A DNA stretch of 64,000 nucleotides from Pseudoscleropodium purum (GCA_963969395.1 OZ017804.1:2542001-2606000); one strand, 5' to 3'. Positions 1 through 12,600 are shown, counted from the first letter of the stretch. Made by a program: numbers and translations. The notes: generated from the letters alone by a model not told the origin.

Positions 1-734
1 ATCATTTTTTGATCTTGCAAAGAACAAGGCAACTGCACTTCACAAGCTCACTTTTCTATGAAAAAATATCAAGAATGGTGGTGCTTCTTCAAAAGCTCTT
101 TTTCCTAGACAAATTGGCCACATGCTTGAAATTTTTTGGATCATTTGAAATTGTACAACATATAGGAAAAAAATAGTAAGTAGACAATAGTAGAGAATGA
201 TTTAAAATATTAAATTTAAAAAAATTTAATTATGGAATTGAAAAATGTCCATCCCAATGGTTGCAATGTTATAATAAACAATCTACATCCTATGATTTTA
301 TTTTTGCCAAAAGTATTGAAAATTGAGTAAGGTAAAGGACTTCAAAGTTTATTTTAGAGTAAAAAATCCATATTGTCAACAAACAAAAAAACTTCATAAC
401 ATTTGACTCATTGCTAAAAATGGAATGATTCAAAGTTTTCCATGTAAATATAACTCTAGAAAATCAATTTGAAATTTTTGTTTTTGAAAAAAGTGATTAT
501 TCTTTATCTACCTAAACTGCCCATTTACAAAAAAAATAACTTATTAGATCATTTCTTTTGACTCATATTCCATATGTAATCAAATTTAGTGCATATGAAA
601 GATATTCCTTGTTCCCACCTTCTACAAAAATTTTAGCCTAAAAAATGAAAATTTCTAGTCATATATTCTGTACAGTACAGACCTCAAAATTCTATGTTGC
701 CAAAAAAACGCGCGGCTAGACTTTTAGGGGTTAA
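1..734. mobile_element. TTAA-type element, family A, 5'-truncated by window
   Basis: Right end CTTTTAGGGGTTAA at 721-734. The interior matches 15,569-16,505 and 52,080-53,011. The left end lies before the window. Confidence 0.75.
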
Positions 735-1559
735 AATTCCATGTAAAATAAAAATAAAAAAAACTTAAGAAATTCTTTTAATGGCAGTTGAATTGGCAAT
801 GAATAACTTGAAATGGCCAGAAAGCTGAAGAATCTGCCCAATAAGAAAATGGAGGGAAAGCTGAGCCCATCATATTGAGCATAAAAAATTTGGTATTGAA
901 ATAAATGATAGTGATTTTTCTATTCAAGATTTTGTGCAAGGGTATCCATTGCAATCTTGACTTCTTGTAGTGTTGAGAATTCTTGGAAATGAGCCTCAAA
1001 TACACTAGATCTTCAAGAAAAAATCCCATTCAAAATCCATTTAAAAAAATTATAGAGTAGATTTTAAGAAGCCATAAATTGATTGAGGTTCTACATGTTA
1101 TGCCCTTTAACTTCATACTTTTTGGGTCACCAACTTTTTCCATTGACTTGTGAAAAGAAGATTGAAAGACTTTACATCACTTTTGAGGTTTAACACCTTC
1201 ATGGTCAAACATTATAATCTTTCACTCCACAAGTGATATTGTTGTGTTTTCTTTTCCTATGAGATCTCTAATATATCTAGTTTGAATTTTTACGGTTACA
1301 TTTCTAAGAAAATTAACAACTTATCGAAAAGTAGGCATTTTGTTCAATTTAGAGCAAATTCCAAGAAGCTCAAAACATGCCTTGGACATTTAGGATGCTC
1401 ATGAAAATAAATTTAATAAATTTAAATAATCATGTATTTGAAGAATCTTTAGAATATTCTATTCTTTAATGCGTCTCGTACTCGTGGTGCCGTTAGTTAA
1501 GGTTATTTCATTGTCTTCTAAAGTAGTCTACTCTTTAGCAAGATACTAAATCATGCCCA

Positions 1560-2135
1560 CAAAGTAGGCCCATCAAGGTAATTTAGGAGTTCACTAGGGT
1601 AAAGTTTTTAAAATGTTTCCTATTTAGAGTCGTATCTAGGTTATGTCTAAGACCTCATTCAACTAATTTGGGATCTATGATTACAAATTTGAATTCAAAA
1701 TTTATAAAAAAAAATTTTTGTGAAAAATAAAAAATTCGTGCATTTTTCCTTGAGGTAAATTCAACCTCCTTGTCCCATTTCTTGAGCATGATTTAACATC
1801 CTACTATTCTTAAAGCCACCTTTTAAGCCTAACTAACTTGTCAATGCCAAAAATAGATATTTCAAGGAATATGTCAATCAGTTCTAGACATGGGACACAT
1901 TTAGAACACGGCCGTTTTAAGATCATACTTACCTTGTATAAAAATTAATGTTTTTTCCTTATTTTATAGGGATTTTCAACATCTATTATATTAAGTGCAC
2001 ATTGTCAAGTTTCATCTTTACAATTTTTCATTTAACTTTTTGAAGAACTATTGCATTAGAAGAGTTTTGGGGGGTCTAGAAGCTTGTTTGGGGCTTGTTC
2101 CCCCACAGCTATTTCCCGCAGCGAGGGGAATGGTC
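1560..2135. mobile_element. Possible larger relative of the 12.68-kb MITE
   Basis: The left part (GGAGTTCACTAGGGT, AATTTGAATTCAAAATTTAT) and the right end (CAGCGAGGGGAATGGTCCAC) resemble the ends and interior of 12,684-12,897. It contains a GGGG-rich hairpin near 2,070-2,110. The duplicate is at about 54,160-54,760. Boundaries are approximate. Confidence 0.35.
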
Positions 2136-3526
2136 CACTATCAGAATTTTTTTTTTCATAAATAATAATTTTTTAAATTAGTCTCCAAATGCAAAAAAAA
2201 ATTATAAAATAATAAATAAATAAGATTGGTCAATGACGTGGCAGGGGCTTGGCCATATCAGACCACTATGCCAAACTTGTTTCCTACTTTCGCAAGCTGT
2301 GATATCTTACACGCATCCAAAGGCCCCAAAAATCTTGTAATGAGATTCAAAATTCAACATAGTTCAACTAAAAAATTTAGTATATTTTCTTTTGCAAGAA
2401 GTGGCAATTGCAAATCTTAAAATGGTTGTACTACTAGTTTAAAGTCAATTATATTGAACCGCTAGAATTCCATAACTATGGTACTTTTTAAGGTGTGTAG
2501 CTTGGCTTGAATTGTATTTCTAAATGATAATTCTAATTTTGAGAGCTCTGGGTACTAGATGAAAGTGATAGTATAATAGAAATGGTGATATTTTATTGAC
2601 CTTTGATGACCTCAATCAATTGTTGAGCACTAGTCTACAAGAAGATCATCCCTTCAAAATTTCAACCCCAAATTTGATTTTTGGAACTAGAAATAGTACT
2701 AAAATCTTTCAAATTGACAAGTATGACATGAAATTGGGGGATGTTTTTAGATCATAAAAAAAATTTGAAATATGGAAAAAAAAAAATTAGACAAGGTGTG
2801 TAATGTTCATGAGTACTTCACCTATGAATCTTGAGTCTTTTAGAGCAATAACACAAAATTTATGGCCAAAAACAAATCACCATGCAATATGTGATAGAAA
2901 ATAGTACAAGTATTTCTTGCAATTGCCCTTGTTTCACTTTCCTTCTAAGGAGAAGAAGGAGCACTTCATGTTTTTTTTTTTTTATGAGGTATACAATGTG
3001 CACAAGATCTTATTCAAGGGAATGTTCTTAAAATGATTTTTTCTATGTCCTAAAGTTCTATAATAAATATTCTAAAACTACCCATTCATAATACTTTATC
3101 TTAAATTCCAATTTTGTTACAATTTGTTTTATGGTATGCTATGATTATCATAAATTTTACATTTCAACAGCATTTCAAAAAAAATTGACTTGAGAATTTT
3201 AATTGCCATAATTGTTGATGTCAAGGGCTCAAAGCAATCATAGATCTTCATGATTCTATACACCAAAAATGGTGTGAACTCAGATTTAGGGCATTTGAAA
3301 GATCCAAAGTTTTTCCATTAAAATAATGAATTCAAAGTCTTTGAAGGTTCACATGTAGAAGGCAACACTAGACCACAAACAAACAATACTAGATAGCATT
3401 TCCATACATCCTAACTACTTAACCAAATACCTTCCTATCCCTCAAAAATCATAAAACAGTCCAAAATAATGCAAATGAAGGGTTCAATAACTCAAAAGTT
3501 CAACCCTACTTTTATCAATAATTCAT

Positions 3527-3877
3527 TTATGAACACAAAGCACACACACAAAAGGAAGCTCTAAAGCCACCAAAAATCAACTTCATGCTACCAGCTACCT
3601 TCAACTGAAATCCAACACACCATCCAAACCATGAAGAGGAAGAAAACAAGGCCAATAGAATCGTTAACAGAATGAGACAAAAATTAAGACTTGAGAGACA
3701 AGACCTCATCATACAATAATCTATGCATGAATAGGCCTCCCCATCAATTGTCAGCCTGTTTGCACGTGGAGCTACTCCTAGAAAGTATAACAAGTGAAGA
3801 GGCTTCAGAGTAAGAGGCTTTGCTACTTTGAAGCACTGGCTTGCTATTCCAGCAGAAATGAAGGCGAACTTTGTCAC
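3527..3877 (-). other. Minus-strand ORF with a hydrophobic segment, doubtful
   Basis: This 116-residue frame contains one strongly hydrophobic stretch (LNFCLILLTILLALF). The duplicate at 56,137-56,409 keeps only 90 residues, with a changed start and many non-synonymous differences, which argues against selection on the protein. Listed only because it is the longest minus ORF in the duplicated block. Confidence 0.12.
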
Positions 3878-4480
3878 ATTCGCTGCAGAGGGAGCTTTTC
3901 CTCCATTTTTCCTCCACTTAGAACAGAGCCACCAATCAACATGTAGAATGTAGAGAACTCCAATTTTTTACCAAGTAATTGGTGTTAACAGAGAAACTCA
4001 TTGACATCAATTGTTTCTCGAAACTTAGTGGCAGACAAGCAGGCACAACTTATTATTGGCAAAAACGGATAGGGAGTAAAGAACTTGAGTGTTTATAGAG
4101 AGAAACTCATTGACATCATTTGCATCTCTAAACTCAGTGGCACAAGCAGGCCGTCCAAAGCACGGCTTGTAATTGGCAAACATTGATAGCATTCTACTTT
4201 TCTTAGAAGACAAAAGCAACATGAATTCCATTGTAGCTACAAAGCACTCAAGATGTATCCCTGTTCAATCATTTACAATGACAATCTGATATTCTATACT
4301 ACATCAACACAAGATTCATTAAATTGGCAGTTTTTTTATAATGCAACCAAGTAAAATGATGTTTGCAAAAGGTTCTTCCACCTAGTGAATGTCTTGATTT
4401 CTGTTCAATTTGCACAAATTTTTTCCCATTTTAATGGAAAATTGCCAATTTAATTGCCAAATTTCTATCCACTCACTCAC

Positions 4481-5398
4481 TTAATCCCTAAAGGACCAAG
4501 GCCTTTTTTTCGCTAGAAAACACTCAAAACTGCCATTTCTATTGCAAGAGTAAAAAAAATTAAAGATTCCTTCTTTTGCACATCTAACTATAGGTCCTTA
4601 CACCTAACTTGTAGAAAAATGTGTGGAAACAATTTCAAAATTTTTGACCACATAGATTGTAAGATATTTGCATCTAAAGTAAAGAGAACAAGTTTTTCAT
4701 CACCTTGTGTGACTAGATTTTTTGACTTTAAACCTTCTAAACTTAAATTTTTTGCACTACAAAGCTTTGAACTTTATTCATTATGGTGGGGAATTGAGTT
4801 GAGGGTCTAGAAAAAAAAATTGAAAAAAACTTAAAATTTTCATTCTTAAGAAAATTGTTATGTAGATACAAGATAGAAGGAAAATCTAAATTATTGATAT
4901 CTCTAAGATGGAATTGAAATGCACTAATTCGAATGGTAGGATTGATCTAGCAAGCAAACCATACCATTTGGAACTTCTTTTTTGAAAAAATTGCAGAAAT
5001 TGCATTTAGAAATGCATCCTATAAGTTATTTTTTCAAGAAGATGTTTTAATTGCTCCCAAAACAAAATTGTCCATAACTTTCACATCACTTAACGAAATG
5101 AAATAAATCAAAGCTTTCCAAGTAAAAATAAATATAATGTATAAGAAAAATAAATAAATGAATAAAAATTGAAATTTTTGAGGGTTTTTTTGCTACCCGG
5201 TTTGCCTTGTTTTTGAGCTTATTTAGACATAGTTTTTATTCCCAGATACCAATTAAAAAATAATTATTTTTCCAAAAAACTAATCAATTATTTCATCAAC
5301 AAAAAAAATTCAATAAACCATGACAAAAATTCAGCCCATATGTACCTATCCAAAATCTAATTTATTCCATCTAGGGGCAATGGTCCTTTAGGGGTTAA
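4481..5398. mobile_element. TTAA-type element, family B, 918 bp
   Basis: It starts TTAATCCCTAAAGGACC and ends GGTCCTTTAGGGGTTAA, so the ends are inverted repeats bounded by TTAA. The interior is AT-rich and non-coding. It is the same insertion as 57,089-58,005 in the duplicated block. The class is uncertain; TTAA target duplication would be piggyBac-like. Confidence 0.8.
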
Positions 5399-6251
5399 AT
5401 GTGATGACACATCTTAGTTTTGCATTCCTTTTTCAAGGTTACAAACAACACAATTGACATGACTATACCACTCTGTGCTACTAGCAAGCACTACAACTAT
5501 GGTAGAACTATCCATTATCATACAAATTTTCAATTTAGGTATTTGGGAGAAACTATTTATGAGCTTTCATATTTTTCAAAGATTGAATAGTTTGAGAAAT
5601 GAAGAAGTTCTAACAATAATTGAATTTTTGTGGTTTTTCAAGGCTGAAATGTAAAACTATGAGTAGACCCTTGTTGAAGCATGATCGGAAACATTGTTGA
5701 AGCGTGGGCTGATGTGATCACTCTCCAATGCATTGCCATCATGATAATAGATTAGTAAGATTGTGGTAATAGATGGGGCTAGTGATGGAAATGGGAGGAA
5801 CTTATAGGTGGCAAAATTGGGTAAATGGTGATATTGGGTAGTTCTACCTTCAAAGATTTCTAACATTCTCTAGCTCCTTTGCAAGCTTGTTGGCCAGCAA
5901 TACATAAGAAATAAAAAATAAACATTAGAGAAAGGGGGGAAAATGACAAGAAAAACAAGAAAAAGACTAAAAAAATTTATCCTCTTAGAATATTCTAGAG
6001 TAGTGAGCTTGACTACCTTCCTCTCAACAAATTAGTGTGGAATAAGCTTATACCACACCATTATATCCAAAGAATAGAATGGTGTGAAATATTCCACACC
6101 CACAATAGAGCTCAATTACATGTGTCAAATTTTGTCAAAGGAATTTAGTTCTTTGAAATAATTGATGTCAAAATGTAAATTATCCCACATTGATATGTAA
6201 ACTATTTATGGTTGGAGATTGAGGAAGTCAATATAAATCCTTTTTATATAG
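5399..6251. other. Duplicated intergenic stretch, no gene
   Basis: AT-rich DNA aligned to 58,006-58,887. From about 5,985 it belongs to the unit also found at 20.27-21.43 kb. No coding signal. Confidence 0.6.
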
Positions 6252-7062
6252 ATATGGGGTGGTAGGAGGTAACACAAACAGTGTGGGATTTGTAATGAAA
6301 ATTAGTAGAAGCTTCAACCACTCATAGTTTCGGAAAAGTAAGAATTGTGTTAAAACTAAAATTTCAGATTTCATTTAAATTTAGTAGAAAAACTTTTCTC
6401 AAAAAACTTTGAACTAAAAAAAGTTGGTGAATCAAGTTAAGTTTTGATTTCCAAAAATCTGTTTGAGATTTTAAGTCTCTAATCAAAAGTTATGGACAAA
6501 TTTTAGAGAGGCGTTGCAAGGGAATTTTTTTGCATTTTCAAACACCCTCTCTAAAACCGGTCCATAACTGTTAATTAGAGACTTAAAATCTCAAACAGAT
6601 TTTTGGAGATGAAACTTAACTTAATTTACTGACTTTCCTTAGTGCAAAGTTTTAGAGAAAATTTATTCTACTATGACTAAATGAGATTTTAAATTCTATG
6701 TTAACACAATTTCTACTTTTGACTTCACTACAAGCAACTGAAAAATTTCAAATTCGAATTTACATATTCCAAATAGGTTGTTCTAGCCAGGGTTGACAAA
6801 TCTCTACGTCCGCCCGAAAAATGCGTTCGTAACCCGGACGTCCGTCCGCACGGACGCCAACGGATGCAGCGTCCCTCCCGCCATCGGAAGGCGGACGGGG
6901 GCGGGGCGGGGCGGACGGGGCAAACAGGGCGGGGTGGACGGGGCAGACGGCGTTCGCGAATGTCAGCGAACGCTGCGAACATAGCGTCCGCGTCCGGACG
7001 TCCCGGATGTCCAATCGTCTTGTCAACCCTGGTTCTAGCTCCTTCTACACCCTATGTACTGT
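6252..7062. mobile_element. Foldback element carrying a hAT MITE in its right arm
   Basis: The left arm runs from GGGGTGGTAGGAGG (about 6,255) to AAAAGTTATGGAC (about 6,498); the right arm from GTCCATAACTGTTAATT (about 6,560) to CTTCTACACCC (about 7,052). The inner part, AAATCTGTTTGAGATTTTAA, is almost perfectly complementary between arms. The right arm is split by the MITE at 6,788-7,031; without it the element is about 560 bp. Confidence 0.75.
6788..7031. mobile_element. hAT-type GC-rich MITE, 244 bp (copy 1 of three)
   Basis: Ends are inverted, CAGGGTTGACAA and TTGTCAACCCTG, flanked by exact 8-bp direct repeats GTTCTAGC (6,780-6,787 and 7,032-7,039). Eight-bp duplications and CAGGG-type ends are hallmarks of the hAT superfamily. 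The interior is very GC-rich with many CGGACG/CGTCCG motifs on both strands, resembling subterminal transposase-binding repeats. No transposase is encoded; the ORFs across it are artefacts. The matching site in the other block (59,413-59,420) is empty. Confidence 0.93.
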
Positions 7063-7247
7063 ACATAAAAAGATTCTCTTATCTATTGAAAACTCAAGCA
7101 AAATTATTGATAGCAAATGGTTAAACAATTCATTTGTATAATACTCAATGGATCCATTGGATTTTTGGTAAACCATCTATCTATACAATTATTTATTGTT
7201 TGTATACTTGATTTGATAATTAGCAAAAAAAATAGAGTACACTATAA

Positions 7248-7517
7248 ATGAACTGCCACTATCATGATATTGAAGTTTACATTAATAATGTGTGGCTGAA
7301 GTTTGTAGATGACGATTCAGGAGATGAAAAGGCAATCTATCGTTGGTCCGAAATGACCTTAAATTACCCCAATGAGGGGCAGGTGGTAGGGACTTCCAAT
7401 GGTACCCAGGAGGTGCCTGATTCATCTCCCCATGCTGACATTGCTTGCATGGGGGCTTTTCGTGTTGGCACCCGAGGAGTCGATGTTTGTCCCTCCATTT
7501 GTTCTGATGGGGATTAA
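7248..7517 (+). pseudogene. Coding-like fragment, unidentified, present three times
   Basis: An 89-residue frame (EVYINNVWLKFVDDDSGDEKA then YRWSEMTLNYPNEGQVVG) has codon-like conservation with about 21,300-21,390 and 59,641-59,900. At 59,641 an in-frame TAG appears, and at 21.39 kb the homology is cut by a deletion, so it is not an active gene there. It probably represents an exon captured or left behind within the repeat unit. I cannot name it. Confidence 0.3.
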
Positions 7518-7966
7518 GTCTATGGTCTTGCCATGGCAATGTCTAGTCAGTCATGACTGTGGCCCTTGAAGGTAGATGTTTAAAAAAACAAAAAAACAGT
7601 CTATCTGATTGCTTTAGAATGTTATGCTGAGATAGCAAGACAATTCAACTGCCTTAATACTCACAGCTCATGCTTGGATGTATGTGCTTGTATTTTCTTT
7701 GTTTTTTTACAGAACTGTAACCTTTTGTGGCAAAAAGCAAGACCATGGAACCAATTCTAATCATGATATATCTGAGCTACAGGGGTGAGATTAGAAGTCA
7801 AAGCAGAAGCTAATTTTAAAGGGGGGTTCCATGAATTATCCTTGCTAAAGTCACTACGCTTCACATATAAATGTTGCCAAATTAGAAAAAGCCATGAGAA
7901 TACAAGCCTAAAATCCTACCCATTGTAAAGTCCATAGCCTAGATAATAAGATAATGAATTGAGTGC

Positions 7967-8915
7967 TTAACCCCTAAAGGACCGTGGCCTTTATTTTGCC
8001 AAAAAACATTGAAAACTGCCATTTCTATAGCAAAGAGTAAAAAGAATATGTAATTATTTTTTTCCACATCTAACCATGGGATCTTACACCTCACTAGTAT
8101 AAAAAAGTGTGGAAAAAATTTCAGAATTTTTCACCGCATAAATTGCAAGATATTTGCGTTTAAAGTGGAAAAAACAAATTTTTCAGCACATTGCAGGACT
8201 AGATTTTTTGACTTTGAACATTTTTAACTGAAAATTTTTGCACTATAGAGTTTTGAGCTTTAAATCTTTATAGTGGAGAATTGAATTGAGAGTCTGGTGA
8301 AAAAAAAGAAATTCAAAAAAACTTAATTTTCATTCATAAAAAAAATTGTTAAGTAGAAGTAGGTACAAGATAGAAAGAAAACCTAAAATATTCATATATT
8401 CTAAATTAAATTAAAATGCACGAATCCCAATGGTGAAATTGTTCTAGCAAGAAAACTAAATCATGAAAAATTTGAAAAATTTTGAAAATTTGAAAAACTG
8501 CATTCAGAAATGAATCCTACAAGTTATTTTTTTCAAGAAGATGCTCTAACTACCCGAAAAACAAGAATGTCCATAACTTTCTTATAACAAATCCAAATGA
8601 AATGAAGCAAAGATTTTTGTATAGACAAAAATATAATCTATGAGGAAAAGAACATTTTTTTTTTTTAATTGCAAATTTTTGCAAATTTTTTTTTTGTTGC
8701 CTAGATTGCCCCCGTCCCCTCGTTTGAGCTTATTTGGTCATAACTATTGTTTCTGAGCACTAATTGTGAATAAAAAATTATACTCTCATAAATCTTATCG
8801 ATTTTTCTATCTTAAAAAAAAGTATCAAAAAATCAAGACAAAAATTCAGCCTGCAGGGGTACCTGCCTGAAATCCCATTTGTCCCCCGAAGAGACAATGA
8901 TCCTGTAGGGGTTAA
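7967..8915. mobile_element. TTAA-type element, family B, 949 bp
   Basis: Ends TTAACCCCTAAAGGACC and GATCCTGTAGGGGTTAA; the interior is homologous to 4,481-5,398. No coding capacity. The duplicate of this insertion is at 60,348-61,295. Confidence 0.82.
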
Positions 8916-9162
8916 AAGGCAATGCTTTGTTCAGTACTCAGAAAATGAAATCACATTGAGTTGAACATCAAAGTTATGTTGTACATCATTTTCTCATGTT
9001 GTTCATCATCTCTTCAGTGATCTTCAAAGTAAAGTTTCCATGTTGTTGAATATTACCATTGGTCAGCAGCAATTTCAATTCAAACACAAGTCCATTCTTA
9101 CAAGTCCAAATCTCATTCAGGGTGGGAGTAAGTCATCAATTAATTAATTGAGTTTTGTGGAG

Positions 9163-9606
9163 ATTTTCATAATTTTAAACTTATATTTGAATAGAAGATG
9201 GGGACGAGGAATATCTTTCATATACACTAAACTTCATGACATTTGAAAATATGAGTCAAAAGCTATGACTCAATATATTACTTTCTTTTTCATAAATGAG
9301 CAACCTTGGTAGATTTTTATCCAAAGAAACACCACCATTTTGGTCATTTTTCATAAAAAAGTGAGCTTCTAAAGTGCAATTGCTTTGTTTTGTGCACAAC
9401 CAAAAAATGATTTTAGCAAATTTGAATGCGCAATCCATAGAGTGAAATTTTTTGAAATTTTTATCACATATTCTCAAGTCAAAATACTACAAGATCCTGT
9501 GGTTACATGTGTCAAAAAAAATTCAAAAATTTGATATTTGTACTAAAAATGGAAATTTTTAAGTGTTTTTTGTAAAAACAAGCATAGAAATTTAGGGGTT
9601 CATATT
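9163..9606. mobile_element. TTAA-type element, family A, internally deleted
   Basis: This is the counterpart of 61,631-62,563 but lacks the left end (about 161 bp) and about 400 bp of the middle. The right end TTTAGGGGTTCA is retained with TTAA mutated. Other family members contain the missing middle, so these are deletions here. Confidence 0.65.
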
Positions 9607-12600
9607 CTAGAAAATCAAATAGTTGGTCTCGGGACATAGCCTTTTCTTCCAAAGTAAATTTCAACTATTATCAAATCTTTAAGATTTATAGACTTTCTAA
9701 AAGAGTAGGAGGAAGATGGAATTTAATTATGATTTGAAGCCACATTCACTCTTTTTATACGCTTTGCATCATGTAATGATGAAAGTGATAGGAGAGAGAA
9801 AAAGCATCCAATGCAATGGACTCAATTCGTATGCTTATTTGTCGAACTCACTTGATGTCAAGATTGAGTGCTTTAGCTACATTTATTTTTCCTAGTAGTG
9901 AAGGGGGAAATTAGCATCACTTTGAAAATTAGTGATACTACAGAAAAATACAATATTATTTTGTCTTGCATTAATTCAAAATAGCTTGATTTTGGAAGAT
10001 TAGGATAAGTCAATGTAGGATAAACAACAAATAGTCAAGTGAATAGCGACATAGCATGGTAGATTTGTATACAATCCTAATTGTGATCTTTGAGTTTGGC
10101 CACAGTTTGGGCATTGCACCTTCAATAGCAAAAATCTTGGTAAACTTTATAAAACACATCCTACAGATGAGCCATAGAAGAATAAAACAACAACCATTCT
10201 AGTCACCAAATTCATGGATAAAATACAAATCAAAGCACTAGAACAACAAATGCAAACACATAAAGCATTGTATAAAACAACATCTTCAAATAGAAGAACA
10301 CTAAAAAAATGTTAGAGATTCTAGTAATTATCTCCCATTTGAAACACAACACACGGCACTCCACACATCATATATAGTTTCCTACAAGGGGATACAACTT
10401 TTGTGTTTCCATATTATGGGATTTTGTCACAACCAATGAGCAAATCGTGGTCTTTAAATTCTTCAGAGGACTTGTGTGAATTAAGAGTCTAATTGTCTAA
10501 GATCCCACACCAAAATGAAAGCACAAAATAGTAGAAAATAATCAATGAACCAATCTAAATTTGTCTTGTCTATGAGAAGCAAAACTAGTCACCAAATTCA
10601 TTAAAAAAAAAAAGGAAGTAATCCCAAGGAGCCCTTTTCAAGGACTAGTCCAAGTGGAACACTCTTCAACCACTTTGCATGTAGTGAGTGCACCATTGGG
10701 GTCCTGAAGCTACTACTTGAATGCTAAGAGTATATGTACTGTACATCCTTCATATAAGAATTTGCAACCTTAATACTACAACAAGGCTCGCAAAGGACTA
10801 TGACCAAAAGGATCGCCCAACCCCTTGACTTGGGAATGAGTCTTGTCACTATGCTATAAATTCACTTTAGGATCAATGCTACCATTCGCTCAAGTTAGTC
10901 AATGCAAACATCACTAAATTCCAAAACTAAGGATCAAGCTTGAATTCAATGTAGATGATCGAGGAACGCTTAAATACACCAAAGGCAATTCTACTAATCT
11001 ACTTGTTGGCAAGTACACCAGAGACTCTAATTTTCTTGTACAATATGAGTGTAAAAAACATTCAGGTCTCACCTACCTCACACGTAATGGACATTTGTCA
11101 AATAGAGAGTACTTCTTCTATTTGAGAAAAAAATGTAGTTACAATTGCGAAATATATCTAAATCTATATCTATCTAAGAAATTATTTAGCATAAAACCAC
11201 CTACAGTAGTTGCAAGCAACACTTGCCAATTTTGGCTAAAAATGGCTACAATACTAGAACACTATGACTTTGGGAATAAACAATTTTTAAATAATAGAAA
11301 ATATAGATAATTTGTAAAGCATTCAAAATAGTACATGTATGAAAATTCAAGCATAGAACAATTTATCTTTAAAAGTTATGCACAACAAAAGAATGATGAA
11401 AAATGCAAAAAATAGATATTTTTGAAATTGCTTTTTAGAAAATAATAATAATTTTTTTTAATGATTCAAACACTTGTTTTTTTTCTAACTTGAAGATGCT
11501 TCTTTTTAGTGACTTTGCATCTTTGGAAAATAAAAATTGTGTTCTCTACACATATACCTAGGTAGAGCACTTTGAACACATGTGGAAGGTGGACACTTTG
11601 CTATTTTTATAAAAATTCTTAATAGATTTGTGTAACTTTAGTATAGCTCCTTGTATTCCAATTTCAACTTTCAAATTAACATTTTTGGGTCAAAAATAGT
11701 ACTAAACCCCCTTAGAATGGCCAACATCCAATTGCAGGCAATTTAAAAATAATGAATGAATTTAAAAAATTTTAAAAATATATTGAATGTCTAAAACTAT
11801 AATATAAATCTTCCATTCAAACTTCTTAGAAAACAGACATACAATGCAAAAGTCACTAGACCAAAACCACTTGTCGAAGATGAGGGGGACAAAAAATAGG
11901 ACAAGTGTTTCTTGCTTGCAATGACCCCCCACTTTCTTACAATCAAATATTTATTAATTTTGATTGAAGTTGCCTTAACTATAAAACAAATATCTAATTA
12001 CCTACCTTCACGCATTCCACCTTTTCGGGACTTTCGAGACCTTCAAAGTGGTGCAAATTTTAATGGTGTCTCAAACTAGAATTGCAAAGCTATGGATGGC
12101 AAGCAATAGAGACCCAACCCAATCCTTCGATCTGAAGTGAAGCAAATGCTTAGAAGGCTACAGTCCTCTGAATGTTGAGGAATGTCAGCTACAAGAATTA
12201 GAATGAACAATTTGATAGTACAAAAAAGTTGAAGAATGCAAATTGTTTTCAAACCTGTGATTATCAAACTACAAAAAACAGACATGCCAATGCTCACTCA
12301 AGCACATCAATTCCATCTCATTCTACCATTACAATTTATTTCCCATCTCCCCAACTTGGATAATGTCCAATGTTCAACACTTTACTAGCAACATGGCACC
12401 CAGATAGTTTGGCCACATCCCTATTCAGTATTGACAGCTTTCCCTGTGGAATGCATGAGTGGAAAAAACCCACTGTCTAACTATCATAGATATCGTCACT
12501 ACCACCCAACCATTCAACAACTTAGCAAGTTTGTTGAACCAATGAAGGGAGCAAAGAATGTGCAAGTTGTGACTTCCAAGAAATTATAATTCCTGATTGA

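Larger units (their letters stand above)
735..4480. other. Duplicated intergenic stretch, no gene
   Basis: AT-rich non-coding DNA aligned to about 53,012-57,088. Apart from the possible MITE near 1,560-2,135 and doubtful ORFs, I see no gene or RNA. Confidence 0.6.
1..10817. repeat. Large direct duplication, copy 1
   Basis: This block matches 52,283-64,000 in the same orientation; position 1 aligns with 52,283 and 10,817 with 64,000. Identity looks like about 95%, with many single-base changes and small indels. Copy 1 lacks about 324 bp at 874/875, about 161 bp near 9,162 and about 400 bp near 9,318, and has gained a hAT MITE at 6,788. Both copies extend past the window edges, so the true size exceeds 10.8 kb. 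Confidence 0.95.

Noticed and set aside
6728..7124. Overlapping GC-rich ORFs on both strands
   Set aside because: They coincide with the hAT MITE at 6,788-7,031 and its flanks; translations are Arg/Gly/Pro-rich artefacts of CGG/GGC repeats. The same holds at 50,096-50,422 and 62,647-62,938.
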